This document shows, piece by piece, positions 10,346 through 23,677 of a stretch of 64,000 nt of DNA; position 1 is the first letter of the stretch; every line of letters begins with the position of its first letter. The translations under genes were made by a program, and so were the position numbers. The notes under the pieces were generated by a model that ran no database searches, was not told where the DNA came from, and was given only the letters and a program-made list of their open reading frames with translations. This stretch comes from Taxawa tesnikishii (nom. ined.) (taxonomy: Eukaryota > Ascomycota > Dothideomycetes > Dothideales), in NCBI GenBank assembly GCA_030247885.1, contig JAPDRO010000024.1:248001-312000 (forward strand). Direction: 5' to 3'.

Positions 10346-11324
10346 TGCAGGGTTTGGAACCTGGCAGATTGTCTGTTGAGAAGCACGGGGCTGCGTCCGT
10401 GGAGTGCATTACGTTCAACCGGAGAAAGAGGGGCTTGCTCAGGACACTATTTGTTTTGATTACTTCTTGATATCTAGATCCTGATGCCTTGAACTCGCTC
10501 GTTCGCTGGTTTATGTTCGCTAAGCTCTAGTACAGAGCCGCTTCGCATCTCGTCCTGAACCGAGTGATCGGCCGCCGATGCGCTTCAGGTCCGGTTAGTT
10601 TGTGTGGGACATTTCGGTCTGGTTGAGTGGTTGTTGTTTCGCGGATGCCGTTGGTGGGATCCGAACTTGGGCCCACGTTTGTACGGTTTGACCTGACCCG
10701 TACGGGATACATGCTGGTTTCGTACGATGAGGTACATTTGTCGATAACTGCGTCATTCGGTCGAAGGCATCGGTTGCGGTCGGGGGTGATCGCTGTGGGT
10801 GTCTCCAAACTACCGAATATATACACTTTCGCAAGCGCAGAGCATGACTGGCGGGCGGAAGGCCAATCAGCAGCAGAGGATCGTGTCCTCATTGCCAACT
10901 AGTCGCCAATGTTTGCGATATGAATCGCAGTCCGAGAAGGCATATTGCTTGTTACTCCGATGCCGTTGCTAGGATGCTACTCCAGATACGCATCCCTCAA
11001 GTACCACATAGGGACACGACAGCTGTGTTCGACGCTCGCAGGGATACGATTACTTCCTGTTCCCTACGTGGGCTCTAGTGAACACCTTAGCCTAAATTCC
11101 GATCGAACATCCAAAATGCTCCTTTATCACGCTACGCATGTGGTGAGCGAGTGATATTCCTTTGTATAATAGTGCTTGGAGTATTGACGTGAAGGAAACT
11201 GGCGGCACGAAGAAACCTTACGAAGGATGAAGGCTAAAGAACTGCGAGACATACCTACATATTGCGGCGAGCCTGGATGCCTTGCTCATCCATGATTTGA
11301 GATCCCACCAGCTCCTCATCAGCT
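10346..11324. other. Intergenic between convergent ZIP and GON7 genes
   Basis: About 980 bp downstream of both flanking genes. Open frames of 70-120 codons occur on both strands near 10527-10902 but show no motif, signal peptide or codon pattern that supports a gene. Confidence 0.55.
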
Positions 11325-11654
11325 TTACTCTCCAGCATCCTCCTCACCATACATCTCCTCCTCCCTATCCTCATCTTTGATCCGCACGCTCTTCCCACCT
11401 GCGGCATCTCCCCTGCCCTCCGCTTCCCGCGCTTTGTCCTCCTCCATTTTTTGCGTCAGGAAGGAGTTGACGTCGTTCTGGAGCTCTGATACCTTGAGGC
11501 GTAACGCAGATAGGTATGCGGACTTCTCCTCGACAGATGATGTCTTCTCAGATCCTGGAGCAGGTAGGCTAGGCAAGGCCGACGAGAAGGTTTGTGTTGT
11601 GACGGGAGATGCGTAAGTCGCGGTCAAGCTGGGAGCTGAGGGTTCACTGGCCAT
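11325..11654 (-). CDS. GON7: EKC/KEOPS complex subunit Gon7
   Basis: A single-exon protein of 109 residues. It opens with a Thr/Ser/Pro-rich strand (TATYASPVTTQTFSSALPSLP), then KSAYLSALRLKVSELQNDV and SFLTQKMEEDKAREAEGRGD, and ends in an acidic tail. This pattern (short strand region, one helix with YLSALR...LQ..VN.FLTQKMEEDK, acidic end) is that of the fungal Gon7 family. Gon7 is the small partly disordered subunit of KEOPS, which with Kae1, Bud32, Cgi121 and Pcc1 makes the t6A37 modification on tRNAs that read ANN codons and also affects telomeres. It is divergent from the HbrB gene, 357 bp apart, so the two may share a promoter. The length matches the family. Confidence 0.82.
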   Translation of the reverse strand: MASEPSAPSLTATYASPVTTQTFSSALPSLPAPGSEKTSSVEEKSAYLSALRLKVSELQNDVNSFLTQKMEEDKAREAEGRGDAAGGKSVRIKDEDREEEMYGEEDAGE

Positions 11655-12011
11655 GGTAGCGATGTTCAGTGAAGAAAGCCAGATGTACTATCAGACAAGC
11701 TGGCAAACACAATCGCTGTATCAAGTGAGTTGAAGCGAAGTGAAGCGATAAAATGTAACGATGAGAGGTTTCGATCTCGTTTCAGATTTCCGACAGGGTC
11801 CAGAATCGATGTCATCCTTCCCACGGCTGACTCGGGCGTTCTCACCACGTCTCTGTACCTGCGTCCGGCCTCACCTACATACACACATGTATAAAGCCAC
11901 ACTACTGCGCCAAGATGCATTTGCTTCATATTCTAGAGGAATGAGCAAGTCACATGCGCTATATCGACGGCATCGGTTAGGTTCACGCACGATTTTGCAT
12001 GTACTGCAAAC
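11655..12011. other. Divergent promoter, GON7 / HbrB gene
   Basis: A 357-bp spacer between two divergent start codons. It must hold both 5' leaders. No defined binding site was recognised. Confidence 0.6.
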
Positions 12012-14579
12012 ATGAACAATAGCAACGCAGCCTTACGGCCGCCTCCCAGACCACGCTCTCCGCCTAACAACCGTTCACAATCGGCAATTTCACAGCGGAG
12101 CGCATCCTCCGAGTCTTCCGCCGAGTCCCAGGTGAATGCTCTGCCTATGAAGCGCGGTCCTTATGGACAATTTCAGGCTGGACGACCTTCTACATCCGGC
12201 GGACCGTCCGCAAGTACAACAAGTCTCCAGAACTTTTCCCGGCCTGCTGCGCGACAAGGTTCTATTGATGGTGCCTTGCGTACTGCTTCACCAGCCATGG
12301 GACCGTCGGGATCGCAAATTGGCCATAGAGCGCGACAGCACTCTCAGGGCTTCTTCGAGCCGTCTTTACCGCACGCCTCATCTACCAATGCTCCCGGACT
12401 AAGTAACCTCACTGCATCTCAGATAGCTGCCCAGGCTGCCATGCATCATGTTTCGAACGTGCAACAGGAGAGGAGGCAGTCTGGATCTACAGTACGACCA
12501 GCGCCAATCAACACAGCCGGAACTGTGCCTGGGCGGCGGACCTCTTCGCCACTGACTAGTCCTCAACCTGCATCTTCAGGAAATCTGCCGTACAAAAACG
12601 GCACAGTCGGAGGCAATCGACTTGCTGCGGCTACGGCTGCGAATGCTGCATTTCCCCGAAGCCCTTTACCATCACCCAACAGTCAGCCAGCAATGGAGCA
12701 TCCTCCCCGCTTGCACCTGTGGTTGCGTCGCAGCAGAAGGAGAGCAAGCCGAAGGAACGATCAATGGCGAAGCTATTCTCGAAGCCAAAAGTATCGGCAT
12801 CTCGAAAGACAAGGATTTGGACAGGAGACATCCCGCTTTGCCGTCGCCAGGGAAGAACGTCTCACGACTTGGTTTTGCTAACGCCTCCACCACGAGCCTT
12901 GTTGACCCGGCGCTGTCCAGCGCATCTTCCTTTATTCGTCCGCCAATGCATCTACTTCGACGCTTGTACCTTCCACGACCACAGCATCTGGGTACGAAAA
13001 GGACAGAGAAAAACACCGCCACCACTTTCTATCGAGACAGAAGCATAAGCTCAAGGATGCACCTGACAACCGGAACCTGCCTCTATCATCAGCATCGTCA
13101 AACTCGCAGGCTGTGGATCCCTCAGCACCGCAGCCACTGTATTCTTTTACGCCACAGTCACCGGGGCCTTCATCCACATTTGCCAAGTCTATGAGCGGAC
13201 TTGACCTCCGCCACGGTGGTCGCGCATTGCGAGAGAAGAAGAAAGAAGAGAAGGCCGCGGCATCTGCTGGACTAACACCCTTATCTAATGTCCTATCCAA
13301 TTCATCTATAAACGCATCATTCGTACATGACAGAGGGGATTTCCTGGGGCCGAGCAGCCTCGACTCCACCACAATGCTCGGACCTCCCACAGCGTCATCA
13401 GCAAGCTTGTTCTCTTTCCCCACTCTCGAACAAACGCCCACAATCTCTCAAACTGCCTTCAACAGCATCGGTCTGAACATGGGTCTGAACGGGATTACCG
13501 CAGACGATGCTTGGCCATTGTTAAAGGCACGGCTGTTGAACATATTCGAAGGGGAAGACTTACGTACGCCCATCGAAGACTTCAACTTGCTGGTGTCGGT
13601 TCATATACGCCGATGCGTACACAAGCGAGCGCCTATAGTATTGATCGAAGACCTTCGAGAACTCCTCAACACCGGCTTTTCTTCACTGGGGCAAACTCTT
13701 CGGAACGTCCCCGACGAGCGGTTGGTCCCTAAACTGGTCGAAATGTGGTTAACCGTTTTTGGTTCCATTCTCCCATTCATCCAAGCGGTATTCCTGCCGT
13801 TAGACCTGGAGTTTAAAGGTCGGGGGCCTATCATGGGCGCCCGAGAGGCTGCCGAGTTCTGGGGTGCAATGCCAGAAACCTTCAGAGCAGACGAGCGACC
13901 GTCAAGCTCAGGCGGAACGATCAAACTGCCTTCGCTAGGCGAAGAGCTCGATGTCCGCCGCATAACACTCATCACGTTCCGCGACGCGGTCATCCTTCCA
14001 CGCCACGAGACTCTCATGGCAATCTTCTCCCGCCTGAGCTTGGACAGCATCAATGCCGGGCCGACCGCGGATCCTAGCAATGCGAGCTCAAGGAGCAGAG
14101 GTCATTCCAACGCAGCAGCCGGCGCAGAGCGGCCAGGCACAGGCGGGAGTCTGAGCCCGCGGTTGAGTTCGTTCAACTCCCAGGGCTCGACGCTGCTGGA
14201 TGCCGCATCCTCATCTTCCGGGGGCGCGATTTCCCACACGCACTCCCGCTCGCGCGCCGCGTCGAACACCTCCGCTGGCTCCTTTGGGACGTCGTTGCCG
14301 CATCTGCCGAGTCCACTGAGCAGCCAGGTACCCACATCAGTACCGCAGCACGGTCCGCCTATGACGGATCCTACCCAGGTCACTGAGACAGTGGCCAGGA
14401 TGCTGCAGTGCGTCAGCGTGCTCGCGGGGGTGCAGACGGGTGATCAGGGGCAGAGTGTGATTGAGAAGTTGACCGGGGCGCTGAAGTATAACTGGCTTGG
14501 GAGAGGACGGACGGGTCGGCAGAGGAGGGGTTGGGTGGGTATGAGGGTTGGTGGGCGGACCGGCGTAGTCGGTGCCTGA
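12012..14579 (+). CDS. hbrB: HbrB/Bit61-type TORC2 subunit; three apparent 1-nt frame breaks
   Basis: The C-terminal half holds an HbrB domain: DDAWPLLKARLLNIFEGE, LRTPIEDFNLLVSVHIRRC, LLNTGFSSLGQTL, PDERLVPKLVEMWLTVFG, then RRITLITFRDAVILPRHE. This is the fungal counterpart of yeast Bit61/Bit2 and animal PRR5/Protor, subunits of TOR complex 2, which controls cell polarity, hyphal branching and AGC kinases. The N-terminal half is Ser/Pro/Gln-rich and disordered (MNNSNAALRPPPRPRSP). Between 12680 and 12935 the clearly conserved reading changes frame three times, each by one missing base: near 12681-12692, at the A run 12787-12790, and at the T run 12931-12933. The net change is a multiple of three, so the domain returns to the starting frame. 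No introns with good borders explain these. The Ser-rich C-terminal tail from about 14100 is low complexity. Confidence 0.83.
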
Positions 14580-15652
<1,073 letters not shown>

Positions 15653-17015
15653 ACGACTCGCTACGGACAGGTGTTGGAGAGGGAAAGGTGGTTTCGACGG
15701 AGACTATCATTGCGGTTCAGGGATGGATGGACGGACGGATATCATCATGCGCCCACGAACCCATGCCGTGCCCTGCGCATAGAACGCAGCCGGCGTCAGA
15801 TTAGGACTCGATAGCCCTTGACGAATGAATCACCTCCTTTGGAACAAGAATATGCATTTCCATTTGCAAATGATATTGCTACTGTGAGGGTTACCATCAT
15901 CTCGGTTGCCTTTGCTCTAGAGCGCAGGCAGAAATGGAATTGTCATATTGTTCTGGTTTTGGATATCTGCGTTCCCCTGTACAATCGGTCTATTGATTTG
16001 AAAGATGTGGCAGGTATAGACGTAGAATGCGGTTTCACCGATCAGTATTTTATTCGATCCAGACTTTTCACTTCTGATAGAGTTAGCAATCCGTCCGCCT
16101 GCCCATGCAAGTAAGTAGCTGCGAGAACGAGATAGCGCTTGTGCAAGTAGGACGGTCGAAGCGTGATATAGCAGTAGTAACTCGGTTGGTTCCTCGAGGG
16201 CTGAGCCCTCGGTAGCAGATGATTACATGTTAATGCCAGAGTGCTAAGATCTGGTCGACAGCCACTACCATATCAAAGCGAAACCCAGTTTCCTGGCCAA
16301 TCAGCCTCACATTTATTGAGCCGAACACACTCAACGCCCATCGTGCCGATCTGAACGCGTTCGAAGACAGCCACAAAACGCGGGTCTTCGTGGTAAAGTT
16401 CGTCATAGGGCTGGTTTATGAAGCTTGGTGTCTTGCATAGTGACATGGCATTCTCGCAAGATGAGTAGAAGCAGAACAGCGAAAGAGAGAAGTAGTCGCA
16501 ATAAATCGACCGGAAACTACAAGCCCGATGCTTTCCATCTCCTTGACGATACCGTTTGAGATCACCATGGAGTGAGTGCATACGATAGAAACGGTTGCGC
16601 CGAATTATGCATCGAGTTTGCACGTCACAGACATCGATCGCCGGGTCTTGCTTGGCATTGGGAGCCAAAGCGTCCCGCTTTCCAACAGACGCGACCTCGC
16701 GACGCGCATCAGATTCCTACGAAAACCGTTGACAGCACGCAGGCCGACAGAACACGGCCCAAACCATACCATACCATACCATTCGCCAGAACAGAACACG
16801 CATGGCACACAGACACCGGCAACTGCACGCTTGATCAGGTATCTCGGCCTTCCTTGCTCTGTGTCTCGTCTCGTGCTGCAAGCGCCCAACTCAAGCGGGG
16901 CACGTCTGACCGCTCCGACGCTGGGAAACAAAGGCATTCTCGCATACACACGTCGGGACGCGGTACCTCGCAGCGCACTCAGCGTGTGCTTGCAGCATAC
17001 TAACCTCATCTCACC
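15653..17015. other. Intergenic, 1.36 kb
   Basis: Holds the 3' region of the ubiquitin-L40 gene and the promoter and leader of the FHA gene. A 7-bp stem with a 3-nt loop (cgagggc/gccctcg) lies at 16195-16211. Open frames near 16570-17000 shadow each other and have no motif. Nothing else is supported. Confidence 0.55.
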
Positions 17016-18686
17016 ATGGATGACCTGCCCAGCTTCGAGAAGCCGTCGTCGGCATCGTCACCAGTGAAGCCAGATGCACCACTGCGTCGCCCGTCACTGT
17101 TGCCGGCCTTCGAGCCGCTGTCGTCCTCACCAGGCCTACCGCGTCCCATGAAACGCAAATACGACGACCACCTCGACGACAGAAAGTACTACCCTACACC
17201 AGTGCCGACCTCGTCTACCGGCCTGTTCACTTCGTCACCCAATTCGCGTCGCCCGGCCAGCCTCCAACGGACCGTGTCCACGCTCTCCGAACGCGCTCCT
17301 CTCGGTGCTGTACCGAGTATTGATCTTCCCGCCAATGGCGAGCCCGTTGTTATGGGCCGCTCGAGCAATTCGTCCGATTACCAACTCTCCGCCAACCGCC
17401 TCATATCACGCGTCCATGTTCGTGCGACTTACCACGCGCCGGCCGGGTCAAGACTTCATGGGAAGGTGGTTGTCGAGTGTCTGGGTTGGAATGGATGCAA
17501 GGTACACTATCGTGGAGAGGTGCAAGAGTTGGCCAAGGGCGAGACATTCGAGTCGGACGAGCCGGCGTGCCAGATCATGATCGATGTGCAGGAAACGCGT
17601 GTTCTGCTCGTATGGCCTAAGCCGTCAGTGCCGTTCGAAACCAAGTCTCCCTGGACAGACGAGTCCCCGGTACGGAGAGACTCTTCCAACGTCGACAGGT
17701 TCGCGTCTAGTCCACCGGACCTGCACCCAAGGCTACGGTCCCCGGAATCACCTACACCAGCTAATCAGCATGACGCTAACCTTGAGGATACCTTCATTGC
17801 ATCCGAATCCGTTGACGTTGCAGATGACGGTAACGTCCAAGTCTACGAAGACCAGGAGGAAGACGATGGGTCGCGTAGATCCGTGACTCCCACACCTGGC
17901 GACCGCACCCCGACTCAGCAATCTCTGTTGCAACCACCCAGCGCCAGACTGCTAAAGTCTCCAAGCATCAGCTCCCTCTCTGACCCAGAAGATCTCTCCG
18001 ACCACGATGAGGAGAATGACCCCATCGTGCACTCCTTTGGACCATTCGGCGAGAACCTGCTCTCGAGATTCGAATCCTTCAAGTCCGCATCCCCACAACG
18101 CACCCGACGGATCAAGCAGCCCCTGGGCGCCTCCTTCAGCTCTCCCAAGCGCACCGCCGTCGACGTCGACGGCTCTCCATTCCGCCAGCTCCACACCTCC
18201 CCATCAAATCCGCCATCGTGGCCTCGCCCATCAAAAACCACGTCATCAATCAGCTCGCCTACTCGCGCGTGCACTCACTGCCGCTGTCCACCATCTACAA
18301 CAACCTGCCGTCGGACATGAAAGCCTCGCGCACTGCGTCCGGATGGAGTAAGATGAGCCTGACAACCGTCGAGCTGGAGTCGCTACTCGACAAGGTTCCC
18401 TGCGTGGGCGAGATCCAGCGACAGGGAAGGGATGCGGCGGGCAAGCCCCTCGAGAACGAGTTTTACTACGTGCCCGAAATGGACGAGGATGAGGTTAGGA
18501 AGTCGGCTGTCAGTGCCAGTAGGCCGGGGATGAGAGCTGCGAGGAAACAACACAAGGTAAATACGATTCGATTCCTGTCCTCTTTGTTGCCGGTGGCGGT
18601 GGTCATTGGCCTTTGCGATTTGAGTTTGTGGCTGACGTGAAGTGTGCGTGCTGTAGCAATACTATTGGAAGAAACCACGTGTCTGA
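17016..18686 (+). CDS. FHA-domain protein, TOS4-like; one apparent frame break
   Basis: The start at 17016 has a CACC-ATGG context. Residues 1-100 are Pro/Ser-rich and disordered. The FHA domain begins near residue 105: VVMGRSSNSSDYQLS and NRLISRVHVRATY carry the conserved Gly-Arg, Ser and Ser-Arg-x-His residues that bind phosphothreonine. A conserved C-terminal block follows (NHVINQLAYSRVHSLPLSTI; PCVGEIQRQGRDAAG; ENEFYYVPEMD). The last exon (18657-18686, after a 100-nt intron) adds QYYWKKPRV. This layout fits fungal Tos4/Plm2-type proteins, chromatin-bound regulators linked to G1/S transcription and the checkpoint kinase Rad53; assignment to Tos4 is inference. At the C run 18199-18202 the frame shifts by one missing base, just before IKSAIVASP. 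Confidence 0.75.
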
Positions 18687-19776
18687 GCTCCCCTGTGTGT
18701 GGTTGTGGCTGCAGAGAAAGGAGATACGGTCCGGTTTGTGAAGAGGAAAACACTGACGCGTGCACACTTGGATGGTTGAAGATGCTTCCTGTTCTGGTTA
18801 GGCGTTGTTGGAGATCCTGACGTCCCATCTGTTGATTGCTGTTTGCTGTCTCATTTCGCCCAGCATCGCGAGGTGTCTGGCGCCATGTTGCAAGTCGCTG
18901 GTGGGAAAGGAGTAAATCCCCTTTTCGATGTCTTGCTTGCTTGTTCCTGTTCCTGCTTACCCATCGCTGCTTTTCTCTGCGAGGATATGAAGGAGTGGCG
19001 TAGAGTGGAGGGGCGTGCCAGTATTGTACGTCTCATGCTGTTGGAGCCGCAGTAGTCTTTAGCTGGTGTTCTTCGCGAAAAAGAAAAAGCCGACAATGTG
19101 AGAGTAATTCCGTTCGCTTTCTTCCGGAGCGTCAAAAGTGGAATGATGCGAACACTGTGGGAAGAGTTGGGGGAGGAAAAACCCACTTTAGTGGAAGACG
19201 CGACGCGATGACGTAGCGGAGATTACGGGCTCTAAACGGGCCGGTAGATCTGGGGGATAGTGTAGGGCTGAAGAGCCGCATCTCATCTCTTCTCTTCTCT
19301 ACTTGCTCTGGTTTCCGATCTCAGCAGGCGATGACCCCGGTATACGATATATGTCTATTCCTAACATATGGTATAATTCGTTACGGTATATGAGTCTCGT
19401 CACGCTAGCTCTCACCGCTCTCACTAGCGCAGTGTCGGTGGATATGTCCGCAGTCCCCCCCCACCTTCGTCCTTTCCTCCAGGTTGCCACAAGCGCGGCC
19501 TCCGCAGCTAAGGAGGCCACATAAACTGCGTGGGGAGTCCGGTCGGCAGTCATCAGCTCCATGCCGGTCACCAAAGGGGGATCTCTGCGAGAGCGACCAA
19601 TTGACCACTCTACCTCAGCAACGTCTCTGACGGGGAGATCCATCACTTGAGAACAAGTGTCGTGATTCTATGGAAACGCCGAGACCGCCTCGAAGGGCGT
19701 CATGAGGTGTCAAGTGCTAAGCTAAAGGAAAAAGAGCTGTGTAACGCTACGGCCTGCGTTCCCCTGTATCCACGGT
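18687..19776. other. Intergenic, 1.1 kb
   Basis: Region between the convergent FHA gene and an unrecognised minus-strand gene. A CTCTTCTCTTCTC pyrimidine tract lies near 19283. A tRNA-like stretch at 19560-19640 does not hold up. No gene is supported. Confidence 0.5.
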
Positions 19777-20544
19777 CTACAGAGACCTCTCCTGCCAATC
19801 TGCAGCCGCGTCTGATGTAGTTTTCTGTAGTGGCCGCTCCTCCTCTTTCGGACCGTTGATTTGCCCGTCGTGCGGCGTGCGGAATCCATCAGGGACGCTG
19901 TATGCATCTGCTGACGTCTGCGTAGTCGGGGGTATACTCCGATCGTGCTGTTCGATAGATCGAACTGGGAAATCAGTATGGACTGAGAGCTGAGGACGAT
20001 GCCGTAGAGTGGGTCCCGGAATGGCACCCCTGCGAGAGGAACCCTCGGTTTCTGGGGGATGTTGATTGTCCGGAGCGTATTGCGTCGACTTGTTCTTTCT
20101 TGACGCCGGTCTTCGCTTTCTTGGTCGATGAAGGGGCGATCAGATCAGCTTCTTCAGCCAGACGCTTCTGTGCGTCTGCGAATGCTGGTTCTGGGCATAG
20201 AGGGCGCGAGGTGCCTGCGTCGACACTCGGATGTCCGCAACTCTTCCATCCCAGTTCATTGCCTTCCATCCTTTCTTGATGGTAAGCTTCTTCTTGGTTG
20301 CGTTGATCTTCTTGGGAGAGTTGCCATTGTTTACCCATTCCTGGACGTAGGTCTGGAGGTCGATGGATTTCGCCCATAGCTCGTTAGCTGGGTCGATGGG
20401 CTTCTCGTTGTTGTACGCAGTAACCTTTCCTCCGTCGGTGAAGTTCTTCCAGTCAACGTCGATCCGACTCTCCATGTCCCGGCGCTGACGTCTCTGCGCG
20501 TACTTCTTGTCCGCCTCGAGCTGCTTCACATGCTTAGGGTCCAT
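19777..20544 (-). CDS. Hypothetical protein, frame interrupted
   Basis: The best start is the ATG at 20544 (MDPKHVKQLEADKKYAQRR). The N-terminal 110 residues look like a real, compact basic domain: SRIDVDWKNFTDGGKVTAY, ELWAKSIDLQTYVQEWVNN, KKLTIKKGWKAMNWDGRVA. After YAQN, near 20190, the protein-like reading moves to another frame (AFADAQKRLAEEADLIAPS) and, near 20080, returns to the first (DNQHPPETEGSSRRGAIPGP), ending at a TAG. If the second change is not real, the protein ends instead at 19973. The tail is Pro/Ser/Thr-rich and polar. I do not recognise the family. Lysine-rich patches could suit a nuclear protein, but no function can be assigned. Confidence 0.5.
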
Positions 20545-23500
20545 CGACAAGATCTTCTTTGGTGTGCCAGACGTTGTTGAGTGTCGATAGTGGAGAAGTG
20601 AAGCAGGTGTGTGTGTGTAGTAGTGAGGGTTGTAGATGGAAGAAACAAAGGTGCCGATGTTTTGTTCTCATCGTTAGATACGGTCGTGGATAGAGAATGG
20701 GAGCTGGTCGAAAAGTCGAACTCTGTGCTCCTTTGCCAAGTCATTGTTGGATGGTGTGTGGACTCTTGCGGCCGGGATCCCAGCGGAGTCAGTGGTTTCT
20801 GGTTCTGTACGCAATTCTGGTCAGCGCTGGACTTGCTCTTGTAATTTGCTGCCACAAGTCAGCAGCACTGCTGCGCAGAACGTTCCTTCGGACACATTAT
20901 CCGCAATCTCTTCTCTTCGACCGCCCGTCAAGTGCTGCGGCTGAGCTAAAGCGCATTTTCGCAGTAGCACAATCTATGAAGAGGGAGCAGCAGCTGTATG
21001 TAAGCCTTGTGATAGCATCGCATAAGACATCTGTGGCGTACTGGTGAGAGCGCTGACTAGGCTAGTCATTTGCGCGCTCTCTCACGTATCGGCACGCAGA
21101 ACTTGCCGGTGCGATTAACGACAAAACGACACTGGTTGACTTACGGGTCATATGCATGGTAATGATAGCCTATGGGAGTTGGATCACTGCCACCCCAAGG
21201 CGCGTCCCAGTCCGGACCGTGGCCCACATCGCAATCGGGCCCGCATGTTTCCTGGTTGTCGATTGGCAGAAGTGCAACTCTGCAGCGCGGGTATTGTGAT
21301 AGATGCCATGATATTTCCGCATGCATGATGGGAAGTATGTGCGCTGAGAATCCACGATCGCGGACTTTAGAAAAGTGACTGCATCCATGTATCACCGGAT
21401 ACGATGCTGTCACGTAGACGTGAAGGTTCGCCATCACAAGTCGCGCAGAGGATTCTGCGGTCGCGTTCGGATCCGGTGTTGCAGGACGAGAACGACGCCC
21501 CAGGCACTCCTTGGTGCAGGCCGTCAAAACTCCCTCCTGTTTTGACGGTTTCCGCTCGCAAGCAGAAGAGACGAAGATGGTCTTGAGTTGTGATAGTACT
21601 CTGAGAGTCTGAACGAAGATGTGATGAGAGAAGATAAGGAATTTCAGAGTGTGGCCCCGATCCGCGGATCGTCCTTACCCATTATTTAAACTCTGAATGG
21701 TTGTTGGCTTGACTGAATTGTGGTAGATGCCCTCTTTCCATGGGGCCTGTCTCTTTCAAGACCCAGCCAGCGGTCTCATCAACCAGTCAAACCGAATGGT
21801 GGGCTCCTTTCGCAATGCAGCAAAGGCATTACCATGTCTGTAAGCGCGTGGTTTATACAGAAATGCGCTTTCTGGCTGACGGCCTTATCGCTTAGCCGCA
21901 GGTGTCGAGACGTAGCATTCCAGCACTTGCATCTCACGTAGTGCCTGCTAAGCCATGTGCTGCGGCTGTGGAACAGTGATCGGTATAATCAGTCCTTGGC
22001 CATTCAAGAAAATTGTCCACGCGTCCAGTTCTATCCACTCTGCTGTTGCTATAAGGATGCTGCTCGGCAGTGCCATTCAACCCCATGCGACACCCCGGAT
22101 GAAACGCGTTTTTCAATGCAGATACAACGGAGCTCATCCCGCTTCCGCCAATATCCTCGAGAGTAGGTAACTCGCATCTAATCTTTCATCGCCAAGTGGC
22201 AACTCAAGAGTTTACAAACACGTCCATTGCAGCACACCCACTCATGAGCTCGAGCGGAGAGGATACGGTCAGATCAAGGGGTGGAGTAGCATTTGAGTTG
22301 ATCTGTGGCTGAACTGATTTGGCATCAGCGGGCCAAATACGCTTTCATCGTGCAGCGGGAGGACCAAAGATAGTATCTATGGTTAGTCCCCGTGACAGGC
22401 ATTCTCGGGCGATTCCACGTCATGACGGAGCAAGAAGATGCTGACTGGCGGGGCAACGTGACTTGGCTAAAAGGTTCCTGCATCTGACGCATTTGACAGT
22501 ATTGAGGCAATGAGGGTGAGACAAGAAGACACAACGACACAACAACGCAAGCGTCGCGCCGTGCTGTCACATTCACATCTTCTTCCGGCAGGCCAGGGGC
22601 GTGGCAGCAGAAGCGTGCAAAAGGTCTCACCGCTGTCGTGCTCAAGCGACTGGGGGCCAGCCACACTTTGAACCTAGGCGAATCGTGGCAAGGGCCCGGG
22701 GAGAGTGACGGGAGGTGATTCGCCGGTCCCTGAAGACGACCGGGCAAGCTGTCGGAAAGCTAAAGAGGGGCAGTCGACGGGCAAGTGTGATGGTGGTGGA
22801 CTCATCTCACATCTCACCACTCGAGCATGCTGTGATGCCCGTGCTAAACGAGCGATACCGCGTCAGCAGCAGCGAAGTAGGGAGGAGGACAGCGCTGACT
22901 TTAGCCAACGGGCACGGCGTTACGAATCAAAGTACTATGGACGATTTTCAGGGTTCGGTTTTCGACATGCGGGAGACAGAGGCCAAGGCCTGTAACGGTA
23001 GCAAGCCGAGTGCTATATTTGTGTCTCAGTCTCGTGCGCCGGATGGGCAGGCGTTTCAGGTCAGCCCTCGAGGCACTGCTCTGCGCACTTGTCGCGGCAC
23101 AGAGATCTGGTTCCGCTGCACATGGACAGGACGTGCTCATAGCCTGAAACAGTGATGCTTCTGAACATGTTCAGCAATTGCGGCGTGTCAGTTCGAATCG
23201 TGTAGAGATGTGCATCTCGCGGGCGGGTGGTTGTGCCGTAGCCGATTAACCCAAAGCCAAGGATGGGATGGCCAAGCGCAAGCTAGTGTCGAGCGTAAAT
23301 TCGCGGCAGACCCACGAGCACTCGCAAGCTTAACGTCTCCCGGGCAGGCCATCTGCTTGTACCGCAAACCACCGAGACCGTTCAATCCGTTATCCCCTAA
23401 ACGCCTGCCAAAACCATTTTCTGACGAACTGCTGCCACCGCTGCCTGAATGCCGCAGCTCGACCAGGCTGCTTTTCGCTAGGTGCGCATGAAGATCGTGT

Positions 23501-23677
23501 GTGTTGACACCACCTGAATCAGCAACCGAACGCATCGTCTCCACCCCATATCCCTGCCTGCCACCTACCGAGGATCACAACGCGCAATTGATCGAAACGT
23601 CCAGCCATCATCTCGCTGTCCTGCGACTCTACAGCACTGAAGAAAGAGGAGGAACACACACACACTGGTCAGCCGCA
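20545..23677. other. Gene-poor stretch, 3.1 kb
   Basis: Several open frames of 60-145 codons occur (for example 21141-21527 minus and 22715-23155 plus), but they overlap one another and lack motifs, signal peptides or recognisable splice structure. A perfect 10-bp hairpin lies at 21521-21548. A leader with ACACACAC precedes the LIM-RhoGAP start at the right end. I see no RNA gene or mobile-element hallmark. Confidence 0.5.
21521..21548. repeat. Perfect 10-bp inverted repeat, 8-nt loop
   Basis: ccgtcaaaac and gttttgacgg are exact reverse complements around the loop tccctcct. No T run follows on either strand, so this is not a standard Pol III or bacterial-type terminator. It lies in apparently non-coding DNA. 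Confidence 0.85.

Noticed and set aside
19556-19640. tRNA-like stretch on the minus strand with a D-arm-like AGAG...CTCT
   Set aside because: No T-arm (GTTCRA) follows and the acceptor stem cannot be closed; at best a chance or heavily decayed match.
21141-21527. 128-codon minus-strand open frame ending in a His/Tyr-rich piece
   Set aside because: No signal peptide or family match and poor start context; composition near the end looks accidental.
22715-23155. 146-codon plus-strand open frame in the gene-poor region
   Set aside because: No motif, no splice structure and strong overlap with other open frames; not supported as a gene.
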